From the NCBI GenBank assembly GCA_015698045.1, contig BLAL01000302.1, positions 124,001 to 188,000 on the forward strand: DNA of 64,000 nt, in the 5' to 3' direction. The number at the start of each line of letters is the position of its first letter. Within the stretch, counting starts at the first letter, position 1. The DNA is from Rhizophagus clarus (Eukaryota; Glomeromycota; Glomeromycetes; Glomerales; Glomeraceae). The notes beneath the pieces were generated by a model. That model ran no database searches. It was not told the origin of the DNA and was given only the letters and a program-made list of their open reading frames with translations. Made by a program: the position numbers and the translations under genes. Shown here one piece after another: positions 21,908 to 34,540 of the stretch.

Positions 21908-23096
21908 AACGCCGATCATCAACTCTTCCCGCTGATCCTTTATCCATTTTTTCCCAAGAAGTTTGAAAGAAAAGTATAAGGACTTTTTGCCTTCGAGTGG
22001 TTGTAAAAGGTCTTTTTGATATTGTAGGATAACCTACGGAGCCTCGTACCTTGGTCTAAGGTATTTATTCAAGTCCTAACGGCTTGCTGCAAGTAGAAAT
22101 GTTATTGTTAAGTTGGGGACACACCAATAACAGGGTAAGATAGATAGGCCATACGAACGTTTCCCTGGACTTTCTGAAAGGTTTCTAGTAGTGCGTCCGA
22201 TTCCTACACCTTTAAAGTCTAACTGGCCAAGTGGTTTGCGGTTCAGACCCTCATTTTTGGAAGATGTCCTAAGGTCTCAATTTTACGGCTCGTTAGTTGA
22301 AGTTTATGGCTGGTTCTGGGGTCAAGTTATTTCTTTTTATAAGGTGGTGTAAGTGTCAGGGATGGTTTGGTATTTACATCAGGTTTTTTCTCAGCGAAAG
22401 TTGGGTTTTTCCTGCGGTTTTTCTTTTTGTTTTTTTTTGTTTCTTTTTTCTTTGGTCTTTTTTCTAGTGTAATGTTATTTTTGTTGGGGGATGAGGGGAT
22501 ACTGGAAAATTTGATCAACAGTAGGTTTGGTGATTTTTAAAATCGATCGGCATTCGGGTGATTTTTATTTTAAGGGGGTGACTTCGGGTGCCGCAGTTTT
22601 TGTAGCATGCCGATCAGGTGAGTCACGTGTAGGACCATCATCGAATCCTTACCTAGGTAGATCTATAGTCTTTAAGAACTGTTTTGTCTTGATGCCAGTC
22701 AAATGGGTTTGTGTTTCGTGGTATGTGGTCACCAGGAGAAGTTGCTAATGAGCGCTTAGCTCCGTATGCTGTTTTTGCTCTAACGGTGCTTGTGACATTC
22801 CCAGATGGTTTTTTGTTTAAGTTTACCGTGGATGGGGGATCTTATGAAGGGAGTGTAAAGCATAGTTGCCTATACGCTAGTTGAGATATATTAGTGGATG
22901 GATCCGTAGTTATTTGCCAGAGATTCTTTTTCTTATAATAATTTTAGTATTTTTTGCATGTAATTTTTTGGGAAACTATTTGTTCTTTGTATGTTATGCT
23001 CTTTTTGTGCGTGCACTAGAAAGAAATTTCTCCATAAGTCACTATCAGAATTGCAATAAAGTATAAAGCAACACGCTGTCTTTGCCTTGCCTTGCC
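21908..23096 (+). mobile_element. Non-coding 1.2-kb derivative (element 4)
   Basis: Starts AACGCCGATC and keeps a diverged 5' UTR signal (CCGCTGATCCTTTATCCATTT). The 3' part has faint matches to the family (CTAACGGTGCT near 22780, GCATAGTTGCCTATACGCTAG near 22860) and ends CTTTGCCTTGCC before the next junction. The interior, about 22000-22750, has no open frame of note and does not match the other elements. It is probably another passenger whose body comes from elsewhere; its function is unknown. Confidence 0.5.
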
Positions 23097-23111
23097 TTGA
23101 ATTTAAATTTT
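23097..23111 (+). repeat. Array junction motif 6 (one mismatch)
   Basis: TTGAATTTAAATTTT: the final C has become T, breaking the palindrome at one end. It sits between element 4 and copy B. Confidence 0.75.
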
Positions 23112-23211
23112 AACGATCTGTGTACCTTTTTCCACTGATAACTTTGTCCATTTTTTAGCTAACACTTTTTCATAAAAACTCATAGTTTTCCCTACCTAAA
23201 AGTTCTCAAAT

Positions 23212-25343
23212 ATGCCTTACAACGTTGCTAGACGAGGCCGTGGCTCCTTTAATCCTAATAGTAGGAAGGCCAGCCGCCAAGAATGAAAAAAGATAATAAT
23301 AACTCCAATAACTCCAGCTCTGACGGTGAGAACACCATTCAACAAAAACGTACTAGAACTACCTCTGATAACACTATGGATGAAGATTTCATCACCGATA
23401 CAGCGGCTGACGTTGGAGTAGATGGTCCCTCCTCTCCTCCTAAAGAAAATAATACTGTTTCAACCTCTCTCTCCTTCCATCCGAATATAGCTGCAGCTCT
23501 GTCTGCGTCCAGCAATAACGTGTTTGATGGACTCAACACGTCCATGCATGCTAGAACAACGACTCCTGCATCTTCTCCTAACGCATCACCTAATAAGACC
23601 ACTGCTGAAGATCCCCCTGTTGATCTACTTCTTATTCACACTCCAACCTTTTCCATTGAAAGAAATGTTTATCAAGCTGTGGCTGCACCTAACTCAGCCC
23701 CCAAAACCTTAAAAAATTTTCCCACAAATAAGGCATTGATTGATGCCGTTAACAACACCTTTTTAAAAACTTACGAAGTGTACACCGGTAAAGCTAAAAT
23801 GACTGGTTCTGACGATTTCAAATGCCTCGTTATTTATTTTCAAATAGCGGAGGCACGTGATGCTTGTGTTAGTACTGCTCACCAACAGTTCTCAGACATT
23901 GTATTCCATGCACACGACCCCAAGCAGCTCCGAAGTGATAAAGATCTCTGAGCCATTCAAGTTACAGATATTTCCTTCTTCTTAACCAAAGATAATATCA
24001 TGTCTTACTTTAAAAAATTCAGCAATATTGCGTCCTGTTGAGTTTACTCCAGGAAAAATGCCAAGGTTCAACAAGCCAGAATCGTATACAATTCTGCCCA
24101 TTCCATTGCTCGTTTTGACACCCAATTGGCCATTTATTGCTTTTCCATTTGCCTCTGGGTAACTCCATGTCACTACACGGTTGATCAGAAATCTTCCCAT
24201 AGAGAATTCATCATTACGCTTACACAATTACCTCCTAACACCAAAGACATAAACCTTGCCCTCCTCACCAGAGATCTTGGTGCTAAGGCCGTCAATGTCC
24301 CTCTCTCCTTGAACTCCTACAAACCCAAGAGATGGGCTTACGTCACGTTCAATTCCCAGGAAACCATGGATGGCGCCATGGAGTAGATCATCAGCTTCCG
24401 AGGTCATACACTACAATGGAATCTTCCAAACGACACTAACAAACTTTGCCACAGATGTGGTAAATTAGGATGTGCTCCCAATCAATGTTCAAGCTGCCAA
24501 CAAAGGGATCGTACTAGAGATAGGAACCCGGTGGCTGCACTTAAAGAACGATTCAATATCAATCAACCTGCCTGATCTAAAGCGCGTTCATGCTTAGGCT
24601 CTCGTTCACGCTCGCGTTCAAAAGACCCTGATAACTCTGGATCTTCCCAAACACGTCAACCCTTGGCTAACACTCCTAATGTTAACAATCCCCACCGTGA
24701 TTGCTCCAAATCTGGTGATTGACGTGACCGTTCAGTCTCTTTCTCTACAGCTTTGCGTACTCCTCCTCTCTCTTCATCGCGCCTTCAATCCTTTACTATG
24801 CTTTCTCAAGAGGTTGCCAATATTCTATCCTTATTGAAAGCTCTGCAGCAAGACATGGCAGAAGTCTGTGATCGTATCACTGCCTTAAAGCTTAATGACA
24901 GACGTATAACCCGTATTGAATAATACTTAGGTCTATCTTCCCCGCCTGACATTCCTGCTAACAATCAACCTTCAGACATGCTTATAGACCCACCGGTTAA
25001 TATTGATTCTATTATTATGCCAGTGCCTTCTCAGCCAGCTACTCTGACCGTACAAAAACCTCTTAACCCTTTGTTACCCAGTTTTATTCCATCAAGTCCT
25101 GTTAGGGCCCCCATCTCCGCATCCTCAACTGTTACTATCCCTAATAGTTCCTCATCATCTTCTATCCCTAACACGGTCTTTTTCCCCACACAAACTCGCG
25201 ATGAAATTCAAGCTATTAATGCGAAGCATTCAGCTATAGAAAACAAGTTGGACATGCTCGCTAACTCTATTAGTGGTTTCATCGGGTCAATTACTTCTTC
25301 TTCTTTTTCCACAAACTTAGCTAGTGCAGCTGGTTCTAAATAA
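23212..25343 (+). pseudogene. LINE ORF1, copy B (many stops)
   Basis: Family start at ATG 23212 (MPYNVARRGRGSFNPN). A one-base loss around 23284 moves the frame to that of 23283-23951, which stops at TGA 23949-23951 where copy A has CGA. More stops follow (for example TGA near 24040 where copy A has CGA, and TAG near 24386). RRM-like segments, the CCCC knuckle (CHRCGKLGCAPNQC), the RS tract and the C-terminal coiled coil (IQAINAKHSAIENKLDML) are all recognisable. The protein ends at TAA 25341-25343. Confidence 0.8.
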
Positions 25344-25393
25344 TTTTCTTTTCTCTTTATATTTTCCCCATCTGTATTTATCAGTGTGTTATA

Positions 25394-28300
25394 ATGACAG
25401 ACAATAATTTTAATTATGATTCTTTCATTCAAAATCCTCCTAACCCTATAGATATAGAAAACCTTTCTTTACAAGATTCCTTATTTTCTTCTAATTCTTT
25501 ATCACCTCCCCCCTTTAACTCTTTTAATATTTCCTCCTTTAACATTAATGGTCTAAAAATACACTTTCAAAACAAAATTGAATTGTTAAGCAATTTCTTT
25601 TCTCTTAAACAAATCTCCTTTGGTGGTGGTGTTGACACCCATTTACATCCCAAACAAATGCACTCGCCTTTCTAATTATACTGTTTTTTTTTCTATTTTG
25701 GATACCTCCCAGCATGTTCGCTCTTCTGGAGGTGTTTCCCTTTTTATTGAAAATTCTTTGGCCTCTCATGTTCATACTTATACATCCCATTCATCACACT
25801 TGCTTTCTGTTATTTTAAAGGCAATGTTAAGCTGCGTATTTTTGTTGTTTATATTCCTCCTGCTTCTGATCAAGCCTTGCGCGATGACACTATAGACCTT
25901 CTAATTCAAGCCCTATCTGAAGCCAAGAGACTAGGTTTTCATCACGCTGTTTGTGGTGATTTTAATATGCACCTAGACCAATTCTATCCTATATTTTTTA
26001 ATCAACCTCAAATTGCTTCTAAACGTATGCACCGCCTCTTTAATTTTCTTTTATCAAGCGGATACGCTGATTATACCCCAATTAATTTTTCTGATTCTTT
26101 GGGCACCTTTCATTATGCTGACATCACTTCCCGCATTGATTATGTTTGGTTGTGTCCTCTCCTCAAACATTTTCTACTCACTTCAGCTATTTTTGATGTT
26201 TGTGATCTTAGTTTTTCTGACCATAATCCTGTTATTACTTATTATGATCACTTTTTTTTATGTTCTTCTATTAAGCTGGCCTGTGCTCGTCAGCTCAACT
26301 GGCGTTCTCATCGTATATTTTCTTTTGACTCTGTTACCCCCTCACAATGGGAGGATTTTTCTACTCATATTGACAAACTTTGTCACGAATCTCCCACTAT
26401 CTTCGCCTCTTGGCATGTTAATTAAATGTGTGAATATTTACATGCTAACATTATTGCTGGTGCCAATGCCATTTTACCTGCACGCATTGTCGGCAATGAC
26501 CATACCCCTAATCTCCCTAAAGATTTGGAGACGTTATTACAACACTATCATTTTCTCAATCGTGTCCTTCACTCTATTAGATTTTTGCACAAATACCCAC
26601 ATACCTTTTCCTCTTTTTCACACGACCAGAAATGGTCCATTTACCTAATTAGATTAAATAATATTTTTAGATTGTATAAATCTACCCTTTCCGCTGTCCC
26701 AGTTTTACCCCTAACTTTATCTTCTTGCTGGACGGATAACTTTAATAAACTCTTTGACATTTTGTCACACGCTTCCAAGTTATTAAGAGGCTTACACCTT
26801 TTAAAAGAGAAAGAATTCCAGGATTCTTCTATTAAAGCTCATATTGATAGTCGTGATCGTAATTTTGACACTGATATTTCCTCTTTTATCACTTTAGCAC
26901 TTTCTCGTTCACGTCACCAAATTGTGTTGGATCATGTTTTTATCAATCATCCCTCTGCTCCTCGCTTGTTAACGGACCCAAAGGACATCTCTGATGCTGT
27001 GGTTAATCACTTTTAAAATGCAGTTCCCATTAAATCTACTCCGCCTTTGCACATATCAGCGTTACCTGATAGATGGCGCTCTGATTACTCACCCATGGAC
27101 TCAGTTTCTCCTGATATTTATAATTCTCTTTTGTCCCCCCTTCCTTAGAAGAATGGCTCTCTACGGTTTCTTCTACGCCTAATGGCAAAGCCCCTGGCCC
27201 TTCTATGATTACATATGAAATGCTCAAGCACTTAGGGCCTATCACCAACTCTTTACTTTTAATTTTGTCCGTGCATGTTTTGCTTCAGCTGACATCCCAG
27301 ATCTTTGGCGTCAAGCTATGGTCTTCCTATTTCCAAGCTGCATGAATGGCGTTGTCAACTAAAAAATACCCGTCCCATCACGCTTCTAAAAGTTATTCAG
27401 AAATCGTTCATCAAGCTTTTTTACAACCGATTATCTTCCATTCTTGCTACTCATAATGTTCTCACTGGTGGTAATTTTGCTGGGCTACCAGGAGAGACCT
27501 GTCGTGATCCTATTATTACACTTGAATCAATCATTCATGATGCCAACCACAACAACTCACCTCTTTGGATCCTTTCTCAAGACATCTCTAAAGCATTCGA
27601 TTCTGTCAACCTTACTATGTTGAAATTTGCTTTGGAACGTATATGTTTACCTGCATCTGCCATCATGCTCCTCTTATCACTTTTTATGAACCGCTCAAAT
27701 TGGGTCTTTACGGCTCATGGTGATACTTCTTCTTATTGGGTTCGCATTGGTATCGACCAAGGCGAGGTGATTTCTCCACTCCTCTGGATTATCTACATAG
27801 ATCCTCTTTTAACTGTGTTGAGTAAAAAAATGATGGATCCTTATATTTTGCAATCTCCAACACTACTTCCGACTACGACGGATGATACCTCAAACATTGC
27901 CTCAACAACCTGGTCTTCATGGATGATTCCACTCTTATTTCCTCTTCAAAGGCTGAATTGGAACACATGCTCTCAATTACAGAAAAATTCTACACATTGA
28001 ATAACACTTCTGCTAATCATCAAAAATATGTTTTGATTTCCAATTCTTTACCCTTAACCACTACATCTACAACTTCCCCTGTGGACTTCAATTTGGAACT
28101 CTCCCCCTTAAATAGCATTTCTTCTTTATCTGTTACTCTTATCTTTATTACTTCTTCATTTCGTTTCTTAGGAGTATGGTTTAATATCAAAGGGTCTCGA
28201 GATTTTGTTAAGAAACAAATTGCTAGTGAATGTAACTCTTTCGCCGCTACCCTTCGTCTGGCTAGACTATCCGCCAAACAAGTGGTCTACCTCTATAATA

Positions 28301-30991
28301 CAGTGCTCATCCCTAAATTGGAATATCAGATGCAAGTTACTCACCTCTCCAAAAAAGATTGCTACACTGCTACGAGACTAATACGCTCGCTCGTAAAACA
28401 AAAGGCTAATTTTTCTCATTCCCTTTCTAATCCCATTTTGTATCTTTCTCAAGCTTTGGGATTAATTAATTTGTTTCCTCACATGATCTAATATCATGTC
28501 AATAATTTATTTTTAATGGCTAATTCTTCCACTTTTCTTATTCAGCGTTTATTTATAGATTAATGTTGATTCAATTTAGGTTTTTGATTCCTGTTTCTCC
28601 CTTGAAGGTAGACGATTGGTCCTTATGGTCCAACACGACTGCATTCAAGTATGATTATATCGCATGCACTATTGCTTCCATGGTCTCCACCCCCTTCCAT
28701 ATGCAACATGCTAACTTCACTTCAATTTTTCTGGACCGTACTTTGCCTGGCCATACTCCTTTGTATTCGTGTATGAGCCCTAAAGTCTTTAAAGCTTGCC
28801 TCAAGGTCCTGCGAAAATGCCATCTTTACTATCTATCACAATTAATTACGCCTTCCGGATCGCATCTAATTTCTTGGACTGCTTATCAGATCGTCTATAT
28901 TGCCCAATTAGCTGATAAGCGTGATTATTCTCTTCCTCACAAGTGGTACCTGGACATTAAAGCCAACACTACTGTTCCTGATTCTCACGATCGTTTATAC
29001 GATCATTACGTGTGTTCCCCTTCTACTACCTCTGATATCGATTTAATTCCTGGTGCAACTACTACGCAAAAGAATAGACATTGGCTCGTTACACTCGATG
29101 GAAATGATGCTTCTCTCTTTGGCAAACAGCTTAGCGTCCAGCCCAAAAAAGATACCTGTGTAATTGTTTATTAGATATCTGACTGTCTCTCCTCTCCTGG
29201 TGATGTTATCCGCCTTCACCCATGTCTGGGTTGTAATGCTCATGTTCCCTTCCCTTCAGCCAACAAATATACCACTGTTACGCCTCACTGTATTTTCAAG
29301 ATTTCTCTGTTAAAGTCTCTAATTCTTCCTACCAATTGTGAGCGTATTTGACAAAATACCACAGAAGTTGTTTCTTCATACTCTTGGACAGACCTTAGTG
29401 CTATGGTGATCCCTTATTATCGACATCTGAATATTCTTCCAGACTTTTCTTCTTTTTCTTCTGTAAATGATGGCACTTCGCTTTGGCCTTTTCCTTTATG
29501 TGACTCGACTAGTCTCCCCTCTCCTGTTATTCTCCCATCCAGTTCTCATTACCATTTTTATACTGATGGTTCCCTTATTAACCTAGGTTCACCTGAAGTT
29601 TCGATGGGCTGGTCTTGGGTCCAAATTATCCATGATGCTGGATACCTCAACTCTGTTGCTACATATGCACATGGCACTATACGAAATTGGCCCTCCTCCA
29701 CCAGAGCGGAAGCTGCTGCAATTTACACCGCTTTAAGCGTCTCTCCAGCTGATTCTACCATCTCCATTTACACAGATTCCCAAGCTGCCATTGATAGTTT
29801 GCGTTTATGCGCCTCCTCTTCCTATACAAACAGTCATTTGTATTACAAGACTACCAATTTTGAACTATGGGCCTCTATTGAGCGATTCATTCACGCGAAA
29901 TGACTGACAATTTTTCCTGTTAAGGTCAAAGGCCATGATGGAAATTATTGGAATGAATTTGCCGATTCTCTCGCAAATTCTGCACACCACTCAGATGATG
30001 CCATTTTCCTTCCTGTGGCCGATTATACTTCTTCACACAATGTCCGCCTGGTCTATGATGATGTTGTTTGTAAATTTAATCCCAGGCGGCTTCTCAAGCT
30101 ATATTATCAGGCCTCCTTTATGAAGGACCTTTTGTCACTCAAACGTTTTCAGTTTACATTTTGTTTATGTAATAGGAATGACTACGTGATTGACTGGGAG
30201 CTCACTTGGTTTACCCTCAATTTTTCTCCAGTCCATGATGCTTCCTTCCGAGCTCACCATGCTTCAAGACATCATACTTTCAAGTTTAAACTTTTCCTTG
30301 ACGATTTGCCTCTTCTGGAAAAATTGAAAATTACCCATCCTGATCTTTATATTGGTCTTTTAACGTGCCGTTCATGCTGTGATCACAAAGAGGATTTGAT
30401 GCATCTCATTCTTTGCTCCATACACCGTACCGTTATGCATCAAATCCTACAAACCTACCAAAATCACCTGTTTTTCAAGCTCCGTGAAGCTGGAGAATTG
30501 GCTAACAGGACTTCATGCCTATGCTTAGGAAGCTTTCTTCTCTTTCTTGTTGGACTATCTCTTCTGCTAATTGGTCCTCTTATGCGCTCATCCAGGGCTG
30601 TTTACCCAGCCTTTTATTGATTTGTTTGTTGACTTATCTATTCCCAGACAGTCAGCTATAAAGGTCGTAGCTGCGATTCATAACAACTTTGTCCAGAAGC
30701 TTAGAACATGCATTTGGAATCCACGTACTTATGATAAATGTAAATGGGAAGACGCGATTAATATTACTCTCAAATTGAAGACTACTCCTCGGCCATCTAA
30801 TTTGCCTGCCACTTCGTATGTGCCTTTCTCTTCATTACCTCCTCTGTCCCACCTCGTGACAACTTGTCTCCAGAACTGATTGGATTAAGAACTCGATGAT
30901 TCAAGGTATAATCATTTCGTTGGATTTAATGGGTCGTCTAACGGTGCTACTTAATAACAGCTTTTGCAGGATGGGATGTCGATTTTTATAA
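25394..30991 (+). pseudogene. LINE ORF2, copy B (many stops and frameshifts)
   Basis: Starts at ATG 25394 (MTDNNFNYDSF) and ends at TAA 30989-30991 after GCRFL. The endonuclease region keeps GDFNMHLD and SDHNPV. Reverse transcriptase keeps DISKAFDSV, GIDQGEVISPLLW and MDDSTL. RNase H keeps FYTDGSL, STRAEAAAIY and IYTDSQAAID. The C-terminal CRSCCDHKEDLMHLILC is present. Stops explained by a C-to-T type change against copy A include TAA 27014 (CAA), TAA 28489 (CAA) and TAG 29172 (TGG). Several single-base indels shift the frame (near 25670, 27040, 27340, 27900 and 30510). It cannot be active. Confidence 0.85.
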
Positions 30992-31247
30992 TGGGCGTGT
31001 TATCCGTTATTATGTTAGCATAGTTGCTTTTACTTTAGTTGGAATATATCAAGGAGGAAGATCTAGAGAAATTTAGTGTAATGTGATTTATTTTTTTTAG
31101 GGTAGATTTGTTACTTTATTTTTACTTAGGAGACTATATAGCTTTGTTTTTAGTTAGTTTTATTTTATTTTGTTTTTTTTATGTTTTGTAAATTGTGTCG
31201 ATATAATATTAATTAATAAAAATAAAGGCTACTATGCCGCGTTTGCC

Positions 31248-31262
31248 TTGAATTTAAATTCT
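31248..31262 (+). repeat. Array junction motif 7
   Basis: TTGAATTTAAATTCT between copy B and copy C. Confidence 0.85.
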
Positions 31263-31364
31263 AACGATCTGCACACCTTTTTCCACTGATCACTCTGTCC
31301 ATTTTTTTAGCTAACACTTTTTTCATAAAAACTTATAGTTTTCCCTACCTAAAAGTCCTCAAAT

Positions 31365-33473
31365 ATGCCCAACAACGTTGCTAGATGAGGCTGCGGCTCC
31401 TTTAATCCTAATAGTAGGAAGGCCAACCACCACAAACGAAAAAAAGATAATAATAACTCCGATAACTCTGGTTCTAACGGTGAGAACACCATCCAATAAA
31501 AACACACTAGAACTATCTCTGAAAGCACTATGGATGAAAACTTCATCACGGTACAGCAGCTGACGTTGGAGTAGATGGTTTCTCTTCTCCTCCTAAAAAA
31601 AATAATACTGCTTCAACTTCTCTTTCCTCTCCTCCGAATATCACTGCGGCTCTGTCTGCGCCTGACAATTACGCGTCTGGTGGACTCAACGTGTCCATGC
31701 ATGCTAGAACAATGACTCCTGCATCTCTCTCTAACGCGTCGCCTGATAAGGCTACCGCTAATGATCCCCTTGTTGATCAAATTTCTATTCACACTCCAAC
31801 CTTTTCCATCAAGAGAAATGATTATTAAGCTGTGGCTGCTCCAAACTCAGCCTCCAAAACCTTAAAAAATTTTCCCACAAATAAGGCATTGATTGATGCT
31901 GTTAACAACACCTTTTTAGAAACTTATGAAGCATATGTTCTGGTGATTCCAAATGCCTCGTTATTCATTTTCAAACAGTAGAGGCATGTGATGCTTGTGT
32001 TGGTGCTGCTCATCAACAGTTCCCAGATCTTGTATTCCACGCTCATGATCCCAAACAGCTCTAGAGTGATGAAGATCTCTGAGCTATTCAAGTTACAGAT
32101 ATTCCCTTCTTCTTAACCAAAGATAATATCATGTCTTACTTCAAAAAATTTGGCAATATTGCGTCCTGTCAAGTATACTCCAGGAAAAATGCCAAGGTTC
32201 AACAAGCCAGAATCATATACAATTCTGCCCTATCCATTGCTCATTTTAGTAACCAATAGGCTGTGTATTGCTTCTCCACTTGCCTCCGGGTAACCCCATG
32301 TCACTATATGGTTGATCAGAAATCTTCCTGCAGAGAATTTGTCGCTACGCTCATACAATTACCTCCTAACACTAAGGATATCAACCTAGCCCCCCTCACT
32401 AGAGACTTTGGTACTAAAGCCGTCAATGTCCCTCTCTTCTTGAACTCTTACAAACCCAAGAGATGGGCTTACGTCACATTCAATTCCCAGGAAACCATGG
32501 ACGCCGCTATGGAGCAGATTATCAGCTTCCGAGATCATACATTACAATGGAATCTTCCAAATGATACTAACAAACTTTGCCACAGATGTGGTAAATTAAG
32601 ATGTGCTCCCAATCAATGCCCAAGCTGCCAACAAAGGGATCATACTAGGGATAGGAACCCGGTGGCTGCGTTTAAAGAACGATTCAATATCAATCAACCT
32701 GCCCGATCTAAAGCACATTCACGCTCAGACTCTCGTTCACGTTCGCGTTTTAAAGGCCCTGACAACTCTCGATCCTCCCAATCACGTCAACCCTCAGTTA
32801 AACACCTAATGTTAACGAACCTCACTATGACCACTCTAAATCCAGCGATCGATGGAACTGTTCAGTTTCCTTTTCTACGACTTTGCGTACTCCTCCTCTT
32901 TCTTCATCACGCAATCAACCCATTACTATATCTCCTCATGAGGCAGCTAATATTTTATCCTTATTGAAAGCTCTTCAACAGGATATGGCAGAAGTCCGCA
33001 ATCGTATCACTGCCCTAGAGCTCAATGACAGACGTATGATTTGTATTGAACAACACCTTGGTCTACTATTCCCGCCTGTCATACCAGCTAACAATCAGGC
33101 TTCAGATATGCTAATAGACCCGCCGGCTAACACCACTCCTATTGTTACGCAAGTATCTTCTCAACCAGCTGCTCTGACCGCACAAAAACCTCTCAACTCT
33201 TTGTTACCCAGTTTTATCCCATCAAGACCTGATAAGACCCCCATCTCCGCATCCTCAACTGTTGCTATCCCTACTAGCTCCTCATCTTCTTCTACCCCTA
33301 ACATGGTCTCTTCCCCCACACAAACTCACGATAAAATTCAAGCTATTAATGCGAAGCATTCGGCTATAGAAAACAAGTTGGATATGCTCGCTAACTCTAT
33401 CAGTGGTTTCATCAGATCAATTACTTCTTCTTCCTCCTCCTCAAACTCAGTTAGTACAGCTGGTTCTAATTAA
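31365..33473 (+). pseudogene. LINE ORF1, copy C (broken)
   Basis: Family start at ATG 31365 (MPNNVAR, then TGA where copies A and B have CGA). The N-terminal half is closed by several stops. From 32263 the frame carries the second RRM-like segment and the knuckle CHRCGKLRCAPNQC. A one-base shift near 32800 leads to the last frame (32883-33473), with the coiled-coil region and the SAIENKLDML segment. A short gap relative to copies A and B lies near 31935 (loss of the codons around YTGKAKMTG). Confidence 0.75.
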
Positions 33474-33526
33474 TTCTCCATTCTCTCATTATATATTTTC
33501 CCGTCTGAATTTATCATTGTGTTTTA

Positions 33527-34540
33527 ATGATGGACAATAATTTTAATTATAATTCCTTCGTTCAAAATCCTTCTAACCCTATAGATATAGAAAACCTTTC
33601 TTTACAAGATTCCTTATTTTCTTCTAATTCTTTATCACCCTCCCCCTTTAATTCTTTCAATATTTCCTCTTTTAACATTAATAGTTTCAAAATGTACTCT
33701 CAAAACAAAATTGAATTGTTAAACAATTTCTTTTCTCTTAAACAGATCTCCTTTGGCGGGGTCATTGACACCCATCTACATCCTAAACAAATGCACTTTT
33801 TATCTAAACGTCTTTCTAACTACACTGTTTTTTCTTCCATTTTGGATACCTCCCAATACGTTTACTCTTCTGGGGGTGTTTCCCTCTTTATTGAAAATTC
33901 TTTGGCCTCTTATGTTCATACATATACGTCCCTATCATCACGCTTACTTTCTGTTGACCTATACTTTAAAGGCAACGTTAAGCTGCGTATTTTGTTGTTT
34001 ACATTCCCCCACTTCTGATCAAGCCTTGTGCGATGTCACTATAGACCTCTTAATTCAAGCCTTATCTGAAGCCAAAAGGCTAGGTTTCCATCACGCTGTT
34101 TGTGATGACTTTAATATGCATCTAAACCACTTCTACCCTATATTTTTTAATCAACCTCAAATTGCTTCTAAATGTATCTATCACCTCTTTAATTTTCTTT
34201 TATCAAATGGATACGTTGACTTCACCCCTGTTAATTCTTCTGATTCTTTAGGCACTTTTTATCATGCTGACATCATTTTCCGCATAGACTATGTGTGGTC
34301 ATGTTCTCTTCTCAAACGTTTTTTACTCACTTCAATCATCTTTGATATTTGTGATACTAGTTTTTCTGATCATAATTCTGTCACTACCTATTATGATCAT
34401 TCCTTTTTACATTCTTCCATTAAGTTGGCCCATGCTCATCAGCTTAAACGGCATTCTCGTCGTATTTTTTCATTCAATTCTGTTACTCCCTCTCAATGGG
34501 ATAACTATTCTACCTATATAGACAAAATTTGTAACATCTA
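33527..34540 (+). pseudogene. LINE ORF2 endonuclease part, copy C
   Basis: Starts at ATG 33527 and is open to 34018. One T lost near 34000 moves it to the frame that ends at 34613. The endonuclease motif GDFN has become DDFN and SDHNPV has become SDHNSV, both single transitions. Residues after ICNIYS (about 34535) no longer match the family, so the codons beyond 34540 are read-through into unrelated DNA. Confidence 0.75.

Larger units (their letters stand above)
23112..31247 (+). mobile_element. Non-LTR retrotransposon, full-length decayed copy B
   Basis: This 8.1-kb copy is collinear with copy A throughout: 5' UTR, ORF1, spacer, ORF2, and a 3' region ending AATAAAAATAAAGGCTACTATGCC. It is much more damaged than copy A, mainly by single transitions that create stops. 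It is flanked by junction motifs. Confidence 0.85.
31263..34540 (+). mobile_element. Non-LTR retrotransposon copy C, 3'-truncated
   Basis: It has the family 5' end (AACGATCTGC and CTGATCACTCTGTCCATT), all of ORF1 and the first ~1 kb of ORF2. Homology then stops abruptly near 34540, inside the region after the endonuclease, and T-rich unrelated DNA follows. Loss of the 3' end cannot come from normal target-primed insertion, which truncates 5' ends. A later deletion or rearrangement that cut off the right side of the array is the simplest reading. Confidence 0.75.

Noticed and set aside
22327-22748. Two small ORFs in element 4
   Set aside because: The minus-strand one is Lys-rich low complexity and the plus-strand one has no motif or second copy.
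10028-34540. LTR retrotransposon
   Set aside because: No long direct terminal repeats, no protease or integrase; domain order and motifs are those of non-LTR elements.
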